A stretch of DNA of 64,000 nt from Nocardia higoensis. GTDB lineage: Bacteria > Actinomycetota > Actinomycetes > Mycobacteriales > Mycobacteriaceae. Made by a program: the position numbers and the translations under genes. The notes under the pieces were generated by a model. That model saw nothing but the letters and a program-made list of their open reading frames with translations. It was not told where the DNA came from and made no database searches. Positions 55,215 through 63,430 of the stretch are shown one piece after another. Numbering within the stretch: the stretch's first letter is position 1; the number at the start of each line of letters is the position of its first letter. The stretch lies in assembly GCF_015477835.1 (NCBI RefSeq), contig NZ_JADLQN010000001.1, positions 2,232,001-2,296,000 on the forward strand, written 5' to 3'.

Positions 55215-55316
55215 CAGAGCGGCCCCGATAGGCCGTTCGGCCCTACCGGACACGCCCGTGACGGCCTGGACTGGAGGCAGGGAAACAGCCCGGAAGAAGC
55301 GGAGAGGAGATCTCTG

Positions 55317-55580
55317 ATGAACTGCTGGTGCGGACACGGTCCCTGGCACTACCACGGCTACGCTTACCCGCCTGGAGGGGCGTATGGGCCGCCACCGGCT
55401 TATTACCCGGCTGTCGAGCCGCCCGAACCGTACGGCTACGGCAGGCGCAGGCGCCGCCGCGGACAAGGGCGGGCCGACGCCGACGAATTGGCGGACTACC
55501 TGCACGAACTGGAAGAGGAGATCGTCCGCCTCCGGCGCGAACTCGACGAACTGCGCAACTCCGGCACCGACGAAAGCTGA
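55317..55580 (+). CDS. Small Cys/His-rich protein with coiled-coil end
   Basis: An 87-residue protein. The N-terminus has a compact Cys/His group (MNCWCGHGPWHYHGYAYPPG) that could hold a metal. A Pro/Tyr-rich linker and a basic stretch (YGRRRRRRGQGR) follow, then a strong coiled coil (LADYLHELEEEIVRLRREL). GAGAGGAGA precedes the ATG. It follows the ZIP gene by 102 nt. No function is known to me, and metal binding is a guess from composition. Confidence 0.75.
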   Translation: MNCWCGHGPWHYHGYAYPPGGAYGPPPAYYPAVEPPEPYGYGRRRRRRGQGRADADELADYLHELEEEIVRLRRELDELRNSGTDES

Positions 55581-55675
55581 CCGGGTCTCATCTCACCGCA
55601 CGTCCACGGGTCGGACACAGGGGCACGATGGCGGATGCCGGGCAGTACCCGGCATCCGCACACCCGCGAACGGGG

Positions 55676-56401
55676 CTATCCCTTGCGGATGGCCCTCTCG
55701 ACGTCCTCTTCGCTGATCTGCTTGGTGCAGAAGAACCAGTCCTCGCACTCGACACCTTCCTCGGCACCGGCCATGCGGTCCGCGGCGACGCCGCAGGACC
55801 CGGCGGTCGGGACGATCACCCGGTCGCCAGGACGCCAGTCGGCGGGCGTGGCCACCTCGAAGGCATCCGTGGTCTGCAAGGCTTTGATCACGCGGAGCAG
55901 TTCATCGAAATTGCGGCCGACGCTCTGCGGGTAGTAGATGATCGCGCGGATGATCCCGGCAGGGTTGACGAAGAACACCGCCCGGACGGCCTTGGTACTG
56001 TCCTCGCCCGGCATGATCATTCCGTACGTGCGGGCTACTTCCATCGTGACGTCGTCGATGAGCGGGAACGTCACGTCCACATTGCTCATCCCGCGAAAAG
56101 TGATCTTGTCCTTGATGGTGCGCAGCCAGGCGATGTGACTGTAGAGGCCGTCGACGGACAGGCCGACGAGTTCGGTGTTGTACTTCGCGAACTCGCCCTG
56201 CATCGCGGCGAAGGTCATGAACTCGCTGGTGCACACCGGGGTGAAGTCGGCCGGGTGGGAGAACAAGATCACCCACTTCCCCTGGTAGTCGGCCGGGAAT
56301 TCGATTCCCCCTTGCGTGGTCACCGCGGTGAACGGGGGTGCCGGGTCGCCGATTCGGGGCATCGAGGGTGTGGTCTGAACAGGAACGTCCGCAGTGCTCA
56401 T
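55676..56401 (-). CDS. Peroxiredoxin (Prx6/AhpC-like)
   Basis: A 241-residue thioredoxin-fold peroxidase. The peroxidatic Cys is in SHPADFTPVCTSEF, and YPQSVGRNFDELLRVI marks the Prx6-type subfamily, which has a long C-terminal domain. Further Cys residues near the end (GSCGVAADRM, ECEDWFFC) may serve as resolving or structural residues. The ATG at 56401 has GAGAGGTGAG upstream. It lies 49 nt after a DJ-1/PfpI gene on the same strand, so the two are probably an oxidative-stress operon. Confidence 0.93.
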   Translation of the reverse strand: MSTADVPVQTTPSMPRIGDPAPPFTAVTTQGGIEFPADYQGKWVILFSHPADFTPVCTSEFMTFAAMQGEFAKYNTELVGLSVDGLYSHIAWLRTIKDKITFRGMSNVDVTFPLIDDVTMEVARTYGMIMPGEDSTKAVRAVFFVNPAGIIRAIIYYPQSVGRNFDELLRVIKALQTTDAFEVATPADWRPGDRVIVPTAGSCGVAADRMAGAEEGVECEDWFFCTKQISEEDVERAIRKG

Positions 56402-56450
56402 CGGTCTCACCTCTCCGATAAATGGTTGGTGGCGAAACAAAGACGGGCGG

Positions 56451-57008
56451 TCAGGCCGCCGCGACCTCCCGCGTGATCGCGTACACGAAGTCGTCGAGGT
56501 CGCCGGGCTTGCGTGAGGTGATCAGTGTCCACCCGCCCGTGCCGGAACGGACAGCGGGCTCGTCCACCCAACTGCCGCCCGCGTTGGCGAGATCGGTGCG
56601 CAGTGACGGGTACGAGGTCAGCGTCTTGCCTTCGACCAGGTCGGCCTCGGCGAGCAACCACGGTCCGTGGCAGATCGCGGCGATCGGCTTACCGGCCTCG
56701 GCGAAGTCCTTGGCCAGAGCCACCGCGCGATCGTCCATGCGCAGCTTGTCGGCGTTGACGGTGCCGCCGGGCAGCACCAGTAGGTCGAAGTCCCCTGCCC
56801 GGACCTCGTCGAGACCGAGATCCGGCTCCACGCTCTCGGCCGGCTCGAGATCGTGGCGGTAGGTGCTCACCCGCTCGGCCTTCGGCGCGGCATGGGTGAC
56901 CGTCGCGCCGCGTTCGCGCAATCGGTCGCGCGGCGTCACGAGCTCGTCGTGTTCCACTCCGGTGTTCGCGGTGAGAACCAGTGCCCGCACCCCGTCCAAT
57001 TCGGCCAT
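56451..57008 (-). CDS. DJ-1/PfpI family glutamine amidotransferase-like protein
   Basis: A 185-residue class I amidotransferase-like protein. The nucleophile elbow is AAICHGPWLLAEADLVEG with the reactive Cys followed by His. LLVLPGGTVNADKLR is the oxyanion stretch. Members act as deglycases, chaperones or proteases against stress. GAGGAG precedes the ATG at 57008. It is cotranscribed with the peroxiredoxin and divergent from the hydrogenase operon across 187 bp. Confidence 0.92.
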   Translation of the reverse strand: MAELDGVRALVLTANTGVEHDELVTPRDRLRERGATVTHAAPKAERVSTYRHDLEPAESVEPDLGLDEVRAGDFDLLVLPGGTVNADKLRMDDRAVALAKDFAEAGKPIAAICHGPWLLAEADLVEGKTLTSYPSLRTDLANAGGSWVDEPAVRSGTGGWTLITSRKPGDLDDFVYAITREVAAA

Positions 57009-57195
57009 CGGCCGCTCCTCTCCTCGGCGCACGACCGGTTGTGCACATGACCGGTCCTTATCGGGGGCATGCCGCGCTATCTCGCGGCTAAACATCGAGC
57101 GACCGGTGTGGCAGGTTCGGCGCCCACCGTGGCGCGATAGCAGATGGGCATCGGGCGGTAGTAGCATCCAACTATCCCTCGAGAGTCGGAACACG

Positions 57196-57582
57196 ATGCA
57201 CGAACTCGCCATCACGCAGAGTGTCATCGACGCCGTGTGTGAACACGCGGCGGGGCGGCAGGTGTACAGCGTGACCGTCGATGTGGGTGTTCTGACCGCG
57301 GTGGTCCCCGAAGCGATGCGATTCTGTTTCGACCTCGCGACCGAGGGCACCGTCGCGGAGGGCGCGAGCCTGGATATCCGGTGCGTACCTGGCGCGGCAC
57401 ATTGCCGCGACTGCGGTGCGGACTTCACCGTCACCGATCCGATCCTGCTCTGCCGGTGCGGAAGCGCCGATGTGGAGCTCAGGGCGGGCCGGGAATTGCG
57501 AATCCGGTCGATGGAAGTGAGCCGAGAATGTGCGCAACCTGCGGATGCGGGAACGTCGCCGAGCACGAGCACGCGCCCCTGA
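57196..57582 (+). CDS. hypA: Hydrogenase nickel incorporation protein HypA
   Basis: A 128-residue HypA. The N-terminal nickel-binding MHELAI is exact, and the Zn site is HCRDCGADF with LCRCGS. The C-terminus extends about 15 residues past the usual end (a Thr/Ser/Pro-rich tail), because the gene overlaps hypB by 55 nt. HypA passes nickel to the hydrogenase large subunit with HypB. It is the first gene of the hydrogenase operon visible here. Confidence 0.95.
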   Translation: MHELAITQSVIDAVCEHAAGRQVYSVTVDVGVLTAVVPEAMRFCFDLATEGTVAEGASLDIRCVPGAAHCRDCGADFTVTDPILLCRCGSADVELRAGRELRIRSMEVSRECAQPADAGTSPSTSTRP

Positions 57583-58265
57583 CAGAGACGGTGTCGCTGG
57601 AGCAGAAGGTGCTGGCGAAGAACGACCACCTCGCCCAGCACAATCGCGAGTGGCTGCGCGATCGCGGCATTCTCGCACTGAATATGACCAGCTCCCCGGG
57701 CGCCGGGAAAACCACACTGCTCGAGCGGACGATTCGCGCGCTGCCCGATACACCGATCGCGGTGATCGAGGGTGACCAGGAGACGGAGCTGGACGCGGAG
57801 CGCATCACCGCGACCGGGGCGCGGGCCGTGCAGGTCAACACCGGATCCGGATGTCATCTGGATGCCGAGATGACGCATCGGGCTCTGAACGCGCTGAACC
57901 CCGCGCCCGGGACGGTGCTGTTCGTCGAGAATGTCGGCAATCTGGTCTGTCCGGCCCTGTTCGACCTCGGGGAACACCGCAAGGTCGTGATGATCTCGGT
58001 GTGCGAGGGGACCGACAAACCGCTGAAGTATCCGCACATGTTCGCCGCGGCGGGTCTGGTGCTCGTGAACAAGATCGATCTGCTGCCGTACGTCGATTTC
58101 GACCTGGCCGCGTGCACCGAGTACGCGCGCGCGGTGAATCCGGGCGTGGACATCCTGCCGCTGTCGGTGACCACCGGCGAGGGCCTCGACCACTGGTACG
58201 AGTGGCTCGGGCAGCAGCGCCGGACGGTCTCGGCGAGCCTTGAGGGTGTGATCGACCCCGCCTAG
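57528..58265 (+). CDS. hypB: Hydrogenase nickel incorporation GTPase HypB
   Basis: A 245-residue SIMIBI GTPase. It has the P-loop SSPGAGKT (55-62), EGDQETELDAERI, and the base-specificity motif NKIDLLPYV. The N-terminus MCATCGCGN offers a high-affinity metal site of the CxxCGC kind, followed by a short His pair (EHEH) rather than a long His-rich storage segment. The metal-site Cys/His of the G domain (GSGCHLD, GNLVCPALFD) are present. It overlaps hypA in another frame. Confidence 0.95.
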   Translation: MCATCGCGNVAEHEHAPLTETVSLEQKVLAKNDHLAQHNREWLRDRGILALNMTSSPGAGKTTLLERTIRALPDTPIAVIEGDQETELDAERITATGARAVQVNTGSGCHLDAEMTHRALNALNPAPGTVLFVENVGNLVCPALFDLGEHRKVVMISVCEGTDKPLKYPHMFAAAGLVLVNKIDLLPYVDFDLAACTEYARAVNPGVDILPLSVTTGEGLDHWYEWLGQQRRTVSASLEGVIDPA

Positions 58266-58345
58266 ACTGACGTGATCGGCGTCACAAACCCGCGAAGCGG
58301 GCCGGAGCGACGAACCGCCGCCCCGACTCCGGAAGGTGGCAGCAC

Positions 58346-59401
58346 ATGCCCACTCAGGAAGCGGTCCGAGCTGAGGAGACGCTGATCCATGTGCTCTGGA
58401 TCAACGCCGGTCTCAGTTGCGATGGCGATTCGGTGGCGTTGACCGCCGCCACCCAGCCCAGTGTCGAAGAAATCGCCCTCGGCGCATTACCCGGTCTACC
58501 GAAAGTGGCCGTGCACTGGCCACTCATCGATTTCGAGTGCGGCCCCAACGGCGGAGCCGACGATTTCCTGCAATGGTTCTTCCGCGCGGACCGGGGCGAA
58601 CTCGACCCCTTCGTCCTGGTGGTGGAGGGATCGATACCGAACGAAAAGGTGCACGACGAAGGTTACTGGTGCGGATTCGGCAACGACCCCGCCACCGGCC
58701 AGCCGATCACGACCAGCGCATGGCTGGACAGGCTCGCGCCGAAGGCCACCGCGGTGGTGGCGGTCGGTACCTGCGCGACCTACGGCGGAATCCACGCGAT
58801 GGCGGGCAACCCGACCGGCGCGATGGGCGTACCCGACTACCTCGGCTGGGAGTGGAAGAGCAAGGCGGACATCCCGATCGTCTGCGTGCCCGGCTGCCCC
58901 ATCCACCCGGACAACCTGTCCGAGACGCTTACCTACCTGCTCTACCTGGCCACCGGCCAGGCGCCGATGATTCCGCTCGACGAGGCGCTGCGGCCGAAAT
59001 GGCTGTTCGGCGCGACCGTGCACGAGGGTTGCGATCGTGCGGGCTATTACGAGCAGGGCGATTTCGCCACCGAATACGGCTCGCCGAAATGCATCGTCAA
59101 GCTCGGATGCTGGGGTCCGGTGGTCAAGTGCAACGTGCCCAAGCGCGGGTGGATCAACGGGGTGGGCGGCTGCCCGAACGTGGGCGGTATCTGCATCGGC
59201 TGCACGATGCCCGGATTCCCCGACAAATTCATGCCGTTCATGGACGAGCCGCCCGGCGGGAAGCTCTCCTCCGCTGCCTCGGGCGTCTATGGATCGGTGA
59301 TCCGCAGCCTGCGGACCATCACCGGCCGCACCGTGGACAAAGAGCCGCGCTGGCGGCATCGCGGCGACAAGCTCGAGACCGGCGCCACCCGCACCTGGTA
59401 G
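58346..59401 (+). CDS. hhyS: Group 1h [NiFe] hydrogenase small subunit
   Basis: A 351-residue Fe-S subunit of the actinobacterial group 1h hydrogenase, which oxidises H2 at atmospheric level. There is no Tat signal. Where other small subunits have CxGC, this has CDGDS: Cys25 followed by Asp28, the Asp-ligated proximal cluster known from the Cupriavidus actinobacterial-type enzyme. Other cluster Cys lie in FECGPNGG, GTCATYGG, VPGCPIHP, GCDRAGYY, KLGCWGP and CIGCTMPGFP. It leads the structural genes, 11 nt before the large subunit. Confidence 0.95.
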   Translation: MPTQEAVRAEETLIHVLWINAGLSCDGDSVALTAATQPSVEEIALGALPGLPKVAVHWPLIDFECGPNGGADDFLQWFFRADRGELDPFVLVVEGSIPNEKVHDEGYWCGFGNDPATGQPITTSAWLDRLAPKATAVVAVGTCATYGGIHAMAGNPTGAMGVPDYLGWEWKSKADIPIVCVPGCPIHPDNLSETLTYLLYLATGQAPMIPLDEALRPKWLFGATVHEGCDRAGYYEQGDFATEYGSPKCIVKLGCWGPVVKCNVPKRGWINGVGGCPNVGGICIGCTMPGFPDKFMPFMDEPPGGKLSSAASGVYGSVIRSLRTITGRTVDKEPRWRHRGDKLETGATRTW

Positions 59402-59412
59402 GAGAAGCTCCG

Positions 59413-61209
59413 ATGACCCAGATCATCCCCGAGCCCTCGCACCGCACGATCGAACCGGACAGCCTCGTCGACATGGCGTGGGATCCGATCACTCGTATCG
59501 TCGGCAGCCTCGGCATCTATACCAAGATCGACTTCGCGAACCGGGAAGTGGTCGAGTGCCACAGCACCTCGTCCATCTTCCGCGGTTACTCGATCTTCAT
59601 GCGCGGCAAGGACCCGCGCGACGCCCATTTCATCACCAGCCGGATATGCGGGATCTGCGGCGACAACCACGCGACGTGCTCCTGCTACGCCCAGAACATG
59701 GCCTACCGAGTCCAGCCGCCGCACCTGGGCGAATGGATCGTCAATCTCGGCGAGGCCGCCGAGTACATGTTCGACCACAACATCTTCCAGGAGAACCTGG
59801 TCGGGGTGGATTTCTGCGAGAAGATGGTCGCGGAGACCAATCCGGGAGTGCTCGCGGTGGCCGAGCGGACCGAGGCGCCGCACGCCGAGGCCCACGGCTA
59901 CCGCACCATCGCCGACATCATGCGCGCCCTCAACCCGTTCACCGGGGAGTTCTACCGGGAAGCCCTGCAGGTCAGCCGGTACACCCGCGAGATGTTCTGC
60001 CTCATGGAGGGCAGGCATGTGCATCCGTCGACGCTGTATCCCGGCGGTCCGGGCACGGTGGCGACGGTGCAGTTGATGACCGACTACATGACCAGATTGA
60101 TGCGCTACGTCGAGTTCATGAAGCGCGTCGTTCCGATGCACGACGACCTGTTCGATTTCTTCTACGAGGCGTTGCCCGGCTACGAGAAAGTCGGCCTGCG
60201 GCGGACGCTGCTCGGCTGCTGGGGTTCGTTCCAGGACCCCGAGGTCTGCAATTTCGAGTACAAGGACATGGAGGACTGGGGTCGCAAGATGTTCGTCACG
60301 CCGGGAGTCGTGGTGGACGGCAGACTGGTCACCACCTCCCTGGTCGACATCAACCTCGGTCTGCGGATCCTGCTCGGCAGTTCCTACTACGAGGACTGGA
60401 CCGACCAGGAGATGTTCGTGACCACCGACCCACTGGGCAATCCGGTGGACCGGCGCCACCCCTGGAACCAGCACACCAATCCCAAGCCACAGAAACGCGA
60501 CCTGGACGACAAGTACAGCTGGGTCATGTCACCGCGCTGGTTCGACGGCACCGACCACCTCGCGCTGGACACCGGCGGCGGCCCGCTGGCCCGGCTGTGG
60601 TCGACGGCATTGGCGAACCTGGTCGATATCGGCTACGTGCAGGCCACCGGTCACAGCGTCCGGATCAATCTGCCGAAGACCGCGCTGAAGGGGCCGGTCA
60701 CGCTCGAGTGGAAGATCCCCGTGCACGGCAGCAACACCATCGAACGCGACCGTGCCCGCACCTACTTCCAGGCCTACGCGGCGGCCTGCGCCCTGCATTT
60801 CGCGGAGAAGGCGCTGGCGGAGATCCGGGCGGGCCACACCAAGACCTGGGAGCCGTTCGAGGTGCCCGAGGAGGGCATCGGCTGTGGTTTCACCGAGGCG
60901 GTGCGCGGTGTGCTCTCACACCACATGGTGATCCGGGACGGGAAGATCGCGAACTACCACCCGTATCCGCCGACCCCGTGGAACGCCAGCCCGCGCGATG
61001 CCTACGGCACCCCGGGCCCCTACGAGGACGCGGTGCAAGGGCAGCCGATCTTCGAGGAGAACGACCGCGAGCACTTCAAGGGCATCGACATCATGCGCAC
61101 GGTGCGCAGTTTCGACCCGTGCCTGCCGTGCGGTGTGCACATGTATCTCGGCAAGGGGCAGACGCTGCGGAAACTGCACTCGCCGACGCAGGCGCTCACC
61201 CCGGAGTGA
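59413..61209 (+). CDS. hhyL: Group 1h [NiFe] hydrogenase large subunit
   Basis: A 598-residue catalytic subunit. The Ni-Fe ligands are complete: Cys79 and Cys82 (RICGICGDNHATCS) and Cys570 and Cys573 (DPCLPCGVH). A 22-residue tail follows His576, the place where maturation proteases cut, so an endopeptidase is needed, and none lies in this window. GGAGAA sits just before the ATG. It pairs with the small subunit upstream. Confidence 0.96.
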   Translation: MTQIIPEPSHRTIEPDSLVDMAWDPITRIVGSLGIYTKIDFANREVVECHSTSSIFRGYSIFMRGKDPRDAHFITSRICGICGDNHATCSCYAQNMAYRVQPPHLGEWIVNLGEAAEYMFDHNIFQENLVGVDFCEKMVAETNPGVLAVAERTEAPHAEAHGYRTIADIMRALNPFTGEFYREALQVSRYTREMFCLMEGRHVHPSTLYPGGPGTVATVQLMTDYMTRLMRYVEFMKRVVPMHDDLFDFFYEALPGYEKVGLRRTLLGCWGSFQDPEVCNFEYKDMEDWGRKMFVTPGVVVDGRLVTTSLVDINLGLRILLGSSYYEDWTDQEMFVTTDPLGNPVDRRHPWNQHTNPKPQKRDLDDKYSWVMSPRWFDGTDHLALDTGGGPLARLWSTALANLVDIGYVQATGHSVRINLPKTALKGPVTLEWKIPVHGSNTIERDRARTYFQAYAAACALHFAEKALAEIRAGHTKTWEPFEVPEEGIGCGFTEAVRGVLSHHMVIRDGKIANYHPYPPTPWNASPRDAYGTPGPYEDAVQGQPIFEENDREHFKGIDIMRTVRSFDPCLPCGVHMYLGKGQTLRKLHSPTQALTPE

Positions 61210-61242
61210 ATCCGTATCGGTACCGGCGACGGGAGGGTGGCG

Positions 61243-62154
61243 GTGGATGTCCGCCCGGCAGAACAGGTCGACGCGCACCCCGGCGAGAGCCGGTGGCGTA
61301 CGGCGGGTGATCGGATAGAGACGCTGCTCGAGGCCAGTTCGGCGGGCGGCGCGGTGGCTCGTGAACGCGCCGAACAGCTGGTGCGCGAGGTCGTCGACCT
61401 GTACGGGGCCGGGCTGGCGCGGGTGGTCGCACTGCTGGACGCCGGGATGCTGGAACGGCTGGCACGCGACGACCTGGTCGCGAGTCTGCTGCTCGTCCAC
61501 GGGCTGCACCCGCACGACGTGGACACCAGAGTGCGGTCAGCGCTGGACAGCGTGCGGCCCTACCTGGGTTCGCACGGCGGCGACGTGGAATTGGTCGAGA
61601 TCGTGGACGCGGTGGTCCGCCTGGAACTGACCGGCAGCTGCCGCGGCTGCCCGTCCTCGTCGGTGACCCTGGAGCTGGCGGTGCAGGACGCGGTCCGCGC
61701 GGCGGCGCCGGAGATCGAGGCCATCGAGGTCGTCGCCGCGCCCACCGAGCCCGCGGCGCCGATCCCCGCCGATTCGCTGTTCTCGCGGGTGCGTTCGAGC
61801 GATGCGTCAGGCCAGTGGGTCCCGGCTCCCGAACTGGCCGAGCTGGTCCCCGGCGAGGTGGGCGGGTTCGCCGTGGCCGGGCTCCCGGTGTTGGCCTGCC
61901 GGGTGGGTGAGCACGTATTCGCCTACCGGGACCTCTGCCCGGTCTGCGCGCATTCGCTCGCCGGGGCCGCCCTGCACCGGCGGCCGGGTTTCCCGGTCGG
62001 CGACGCGGTCCTGCGCTGCCCGACCTGCCGCACGCATTTCGACGTCGTCGCGGCCGGTGCGCGTATCGACGGCGACGGTCACCTCGAGCCGATCCCGGTG
62101 CTGGTGCGTGACGGTGTGCTGTCGATGGCGGTGCCGGTGGGGGTGCACGGGTGA
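61243..62154 (+). CDS. NifU-domain / Rieske-type fusion protein of the hydrogenase operon (HhyE-like)
   Basis: A protein of about 303 residues with a helical N-terminus, a NifU C-terminal-type domain at about 110-165 (LGSHGGDVELVEIVDAVV, GSCRGCPSSS) and a Rieske-like domain in the last 110 residues (CPVCAHS, CPTCRTHFD; that is CxH and CxxH). Two further cysteines flank the Rieske ligands. In related hydrogenase operons such proteins are proposed electron carriers to the respiratory chain. GTG 61243 fits the GGAGG six bases upstream better than GTG 61237. The stop overlaps the next start. Confidence 0.9.
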   Translation: MDVRPAEQVDAHPGESRWRTAGDRIETLLEASSAGGAVARERAEQLVREVVDLYGAGLARVVALLDAGMLERLARDDLVASLLLVHGLHPHDVDTRVRSALDSVRPYLGSHGGDVELVEIVDAVVRLELTGSCRGCPSSSVTLELAVQDAVRAAAPEIEAIEVVAAPTEPAAPIPADSLFSRVRSSDASGQWVPAPELAELVPGEVGGFAVAGLPVLACRVGEHVFAYRDLCPVCAHSLAGAALHRRPGFPVGDAVLRCPTCRTHFDVVAAGARIDGDGHLEPIPVLVRDGVLSMAVPVGVHG

Positions 62155-62786
62155 ACACACCGTTCCGAACGTTGCAGCGGATCACCGCCGAGCGCCCGCC
62201 CCAGCGGCGGACGGGTGACCGGTGTGAGATGTGCGCCGATCCCATTGCCGGCGAACACCAGCACGTCGTGAATATCGAGGGCAGGCAGCTGTTGTGCGTA
62301 TGCCGCGCCTGCTACCTGCTGTTCGTGGACCAGGAGGCGGCGCTGCGTTACCGGGCGGTGCCCGACCGCTACCTCGCCTTCCCCGATGTCGAGATCGGCC
62401 AGGGCGAGTGGGACGCGTTGGAGATTCCGGTGGGCCTGGCGTTCTTGTTCCGCAACTCCGCACTGGGCCGGACCGTCGCTTTCTATCCCGGACCGGCGGG
62501 CGCGACCGAATCGGAATTGCCGTTGGCGCAGTGGAACACGATCGTGCGGCGGCATCCGGAACTGGACACCCTCGCGGCCGATGTCGAGGCCCTGCTGATC
62601 CGGGTCCCGGAGAAGGGGGCCGCGGCCGCGAGCTGTCTGCTGCTGCCGATCGACGCGTGCTACGAATTCGTCGGCCGGATGCGGTTGCTCTGGCGCGGCT
62701 TCGACGGCGGGGCCGAGGTGCGCCGCTATCTGGACGAGTTCTTCGCGACGGTCTCGGCCCGAGCGCGGACGGGCGGCGCGCCATGA
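62151..62786 (+). CDS. DUF5947 family protein of the hydrogenase operon
   Basis: A 211-residue protein that recurs beside group 1h hydrogenases. It has two CxxC-like pairs near the start (RCEMCADPI; CVCRACYLLF), suggesting a Zn ribbon, and then a mixed alpha/beta body (GLAFLFRNSALGRTVAFYPG). The GTG start overlaps the preceding stop, and the following gene overlaps its end. A maturation or assembly role is inferred from the strict linkage. Confidence 0.85.
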   Translation: MNTPFRTLQRITAERPPQRRTGDRCEMCADPIAGEHQHVVNIEGRQLLCVCRACYLLFVDQEAALRYRAVPDRYLAFPDVEIGQGEWDALEIPVGLAFLFRNSALGRTVAFYPGPAGATESELPLAQWNTIVRRHPELDTLAADVEALLIRVPEKGAAAASCLLLPIDACYEFVGRMRLLWRGFDGGAEVRRYLDEFFATVSARARTGGAP

Positions 62787-63430
62787 GTCCGGTCCATTCG
62801 ATGACCTTCGCCGTGCTCGAGATCAAGCCGGAGCCGTACGCGGTGGCGCCGACCCTGACCGCACGGGTCGGTCTCGCCGCGCTCGCCGAGGAACCCGTGC
62901 ACGCCGTCGCGTTACGCGCGCAGGTGCGGATCCAGCCGTCGCGCCGCCGCTACTCCGACGAGGAGGGCGCGGGTCTGACCGATCTGTTCGGTGCCCGCGA
63001 ACGCTGGCGGGACACCCAGCGCTCCTTCCTCTGGATGCACTGCGCCACCATGGTTCCCGGATTCGCCGGTGGCGCGGAGGTGGATCTGCCGATGCCGTGC
63101 ACCTACGACTTCGAGGTGACCGGGTCGAAGTACCTGCACGCGCTACGTGCGGGCACGGTGCCGCTGGTGTTCTTGTTCAGCGGCACGGTCTTCATCCGGG
63201 GCAGCGGCGGCTTCGCGATCCAGCAGATCCCCTGGGATCGTGAGGACACCTACGACATGCCGGTCTCGGTATGGCAGGACGTGATGGCCGCGCATTTCCC
63301 GAACACCGGCTGGCTGCGCCTGCACCGGGACACCCTCGACGCGCTGACTGCCTACAAATCCGGCCACGGCCTGCTCGGCTTCGACGAGGCCGTGACCCGC
63401 CTGCTCACCCACGCCGGAGAATCATCGTGA
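62783..63430 (+). CDS. DUF6084 family protein of the hydrogenase operon
   Basis: A 215-residue, beta-rich soluble protein linked to group 1h hydrogenases. The first strands (FAVLEIKPEPYAVAPTLTAR; HAVALRAQVRIQPSRRRYSD) and CTYDFEVTGSKYLHALRAGT are the family's marks. No catalytic motif is evident. It is translationally coupled on both sides (ATGA before, GTGA after). Function unknown. Confidence 0.85.
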   Translation: MSPVHSMTFAVLEIKPEPYAVAPTLTARVGLAALAEEPVHAVALRAQVRIQPSRRRYSDEEGAGLTDLFGARERWRDTQRSFLWMHCATMVPGFAGGAEVDLPMPCTYDFEVTGSKYLHALRAGTVPLVFLFSGTVFIRGSGGFAIQQIPWDREDTYDMPVSVWQDVMAAHFPNTGWLRLHRDTLDALTAYKSGHGLLGFDEAVTRLLTHAGESS

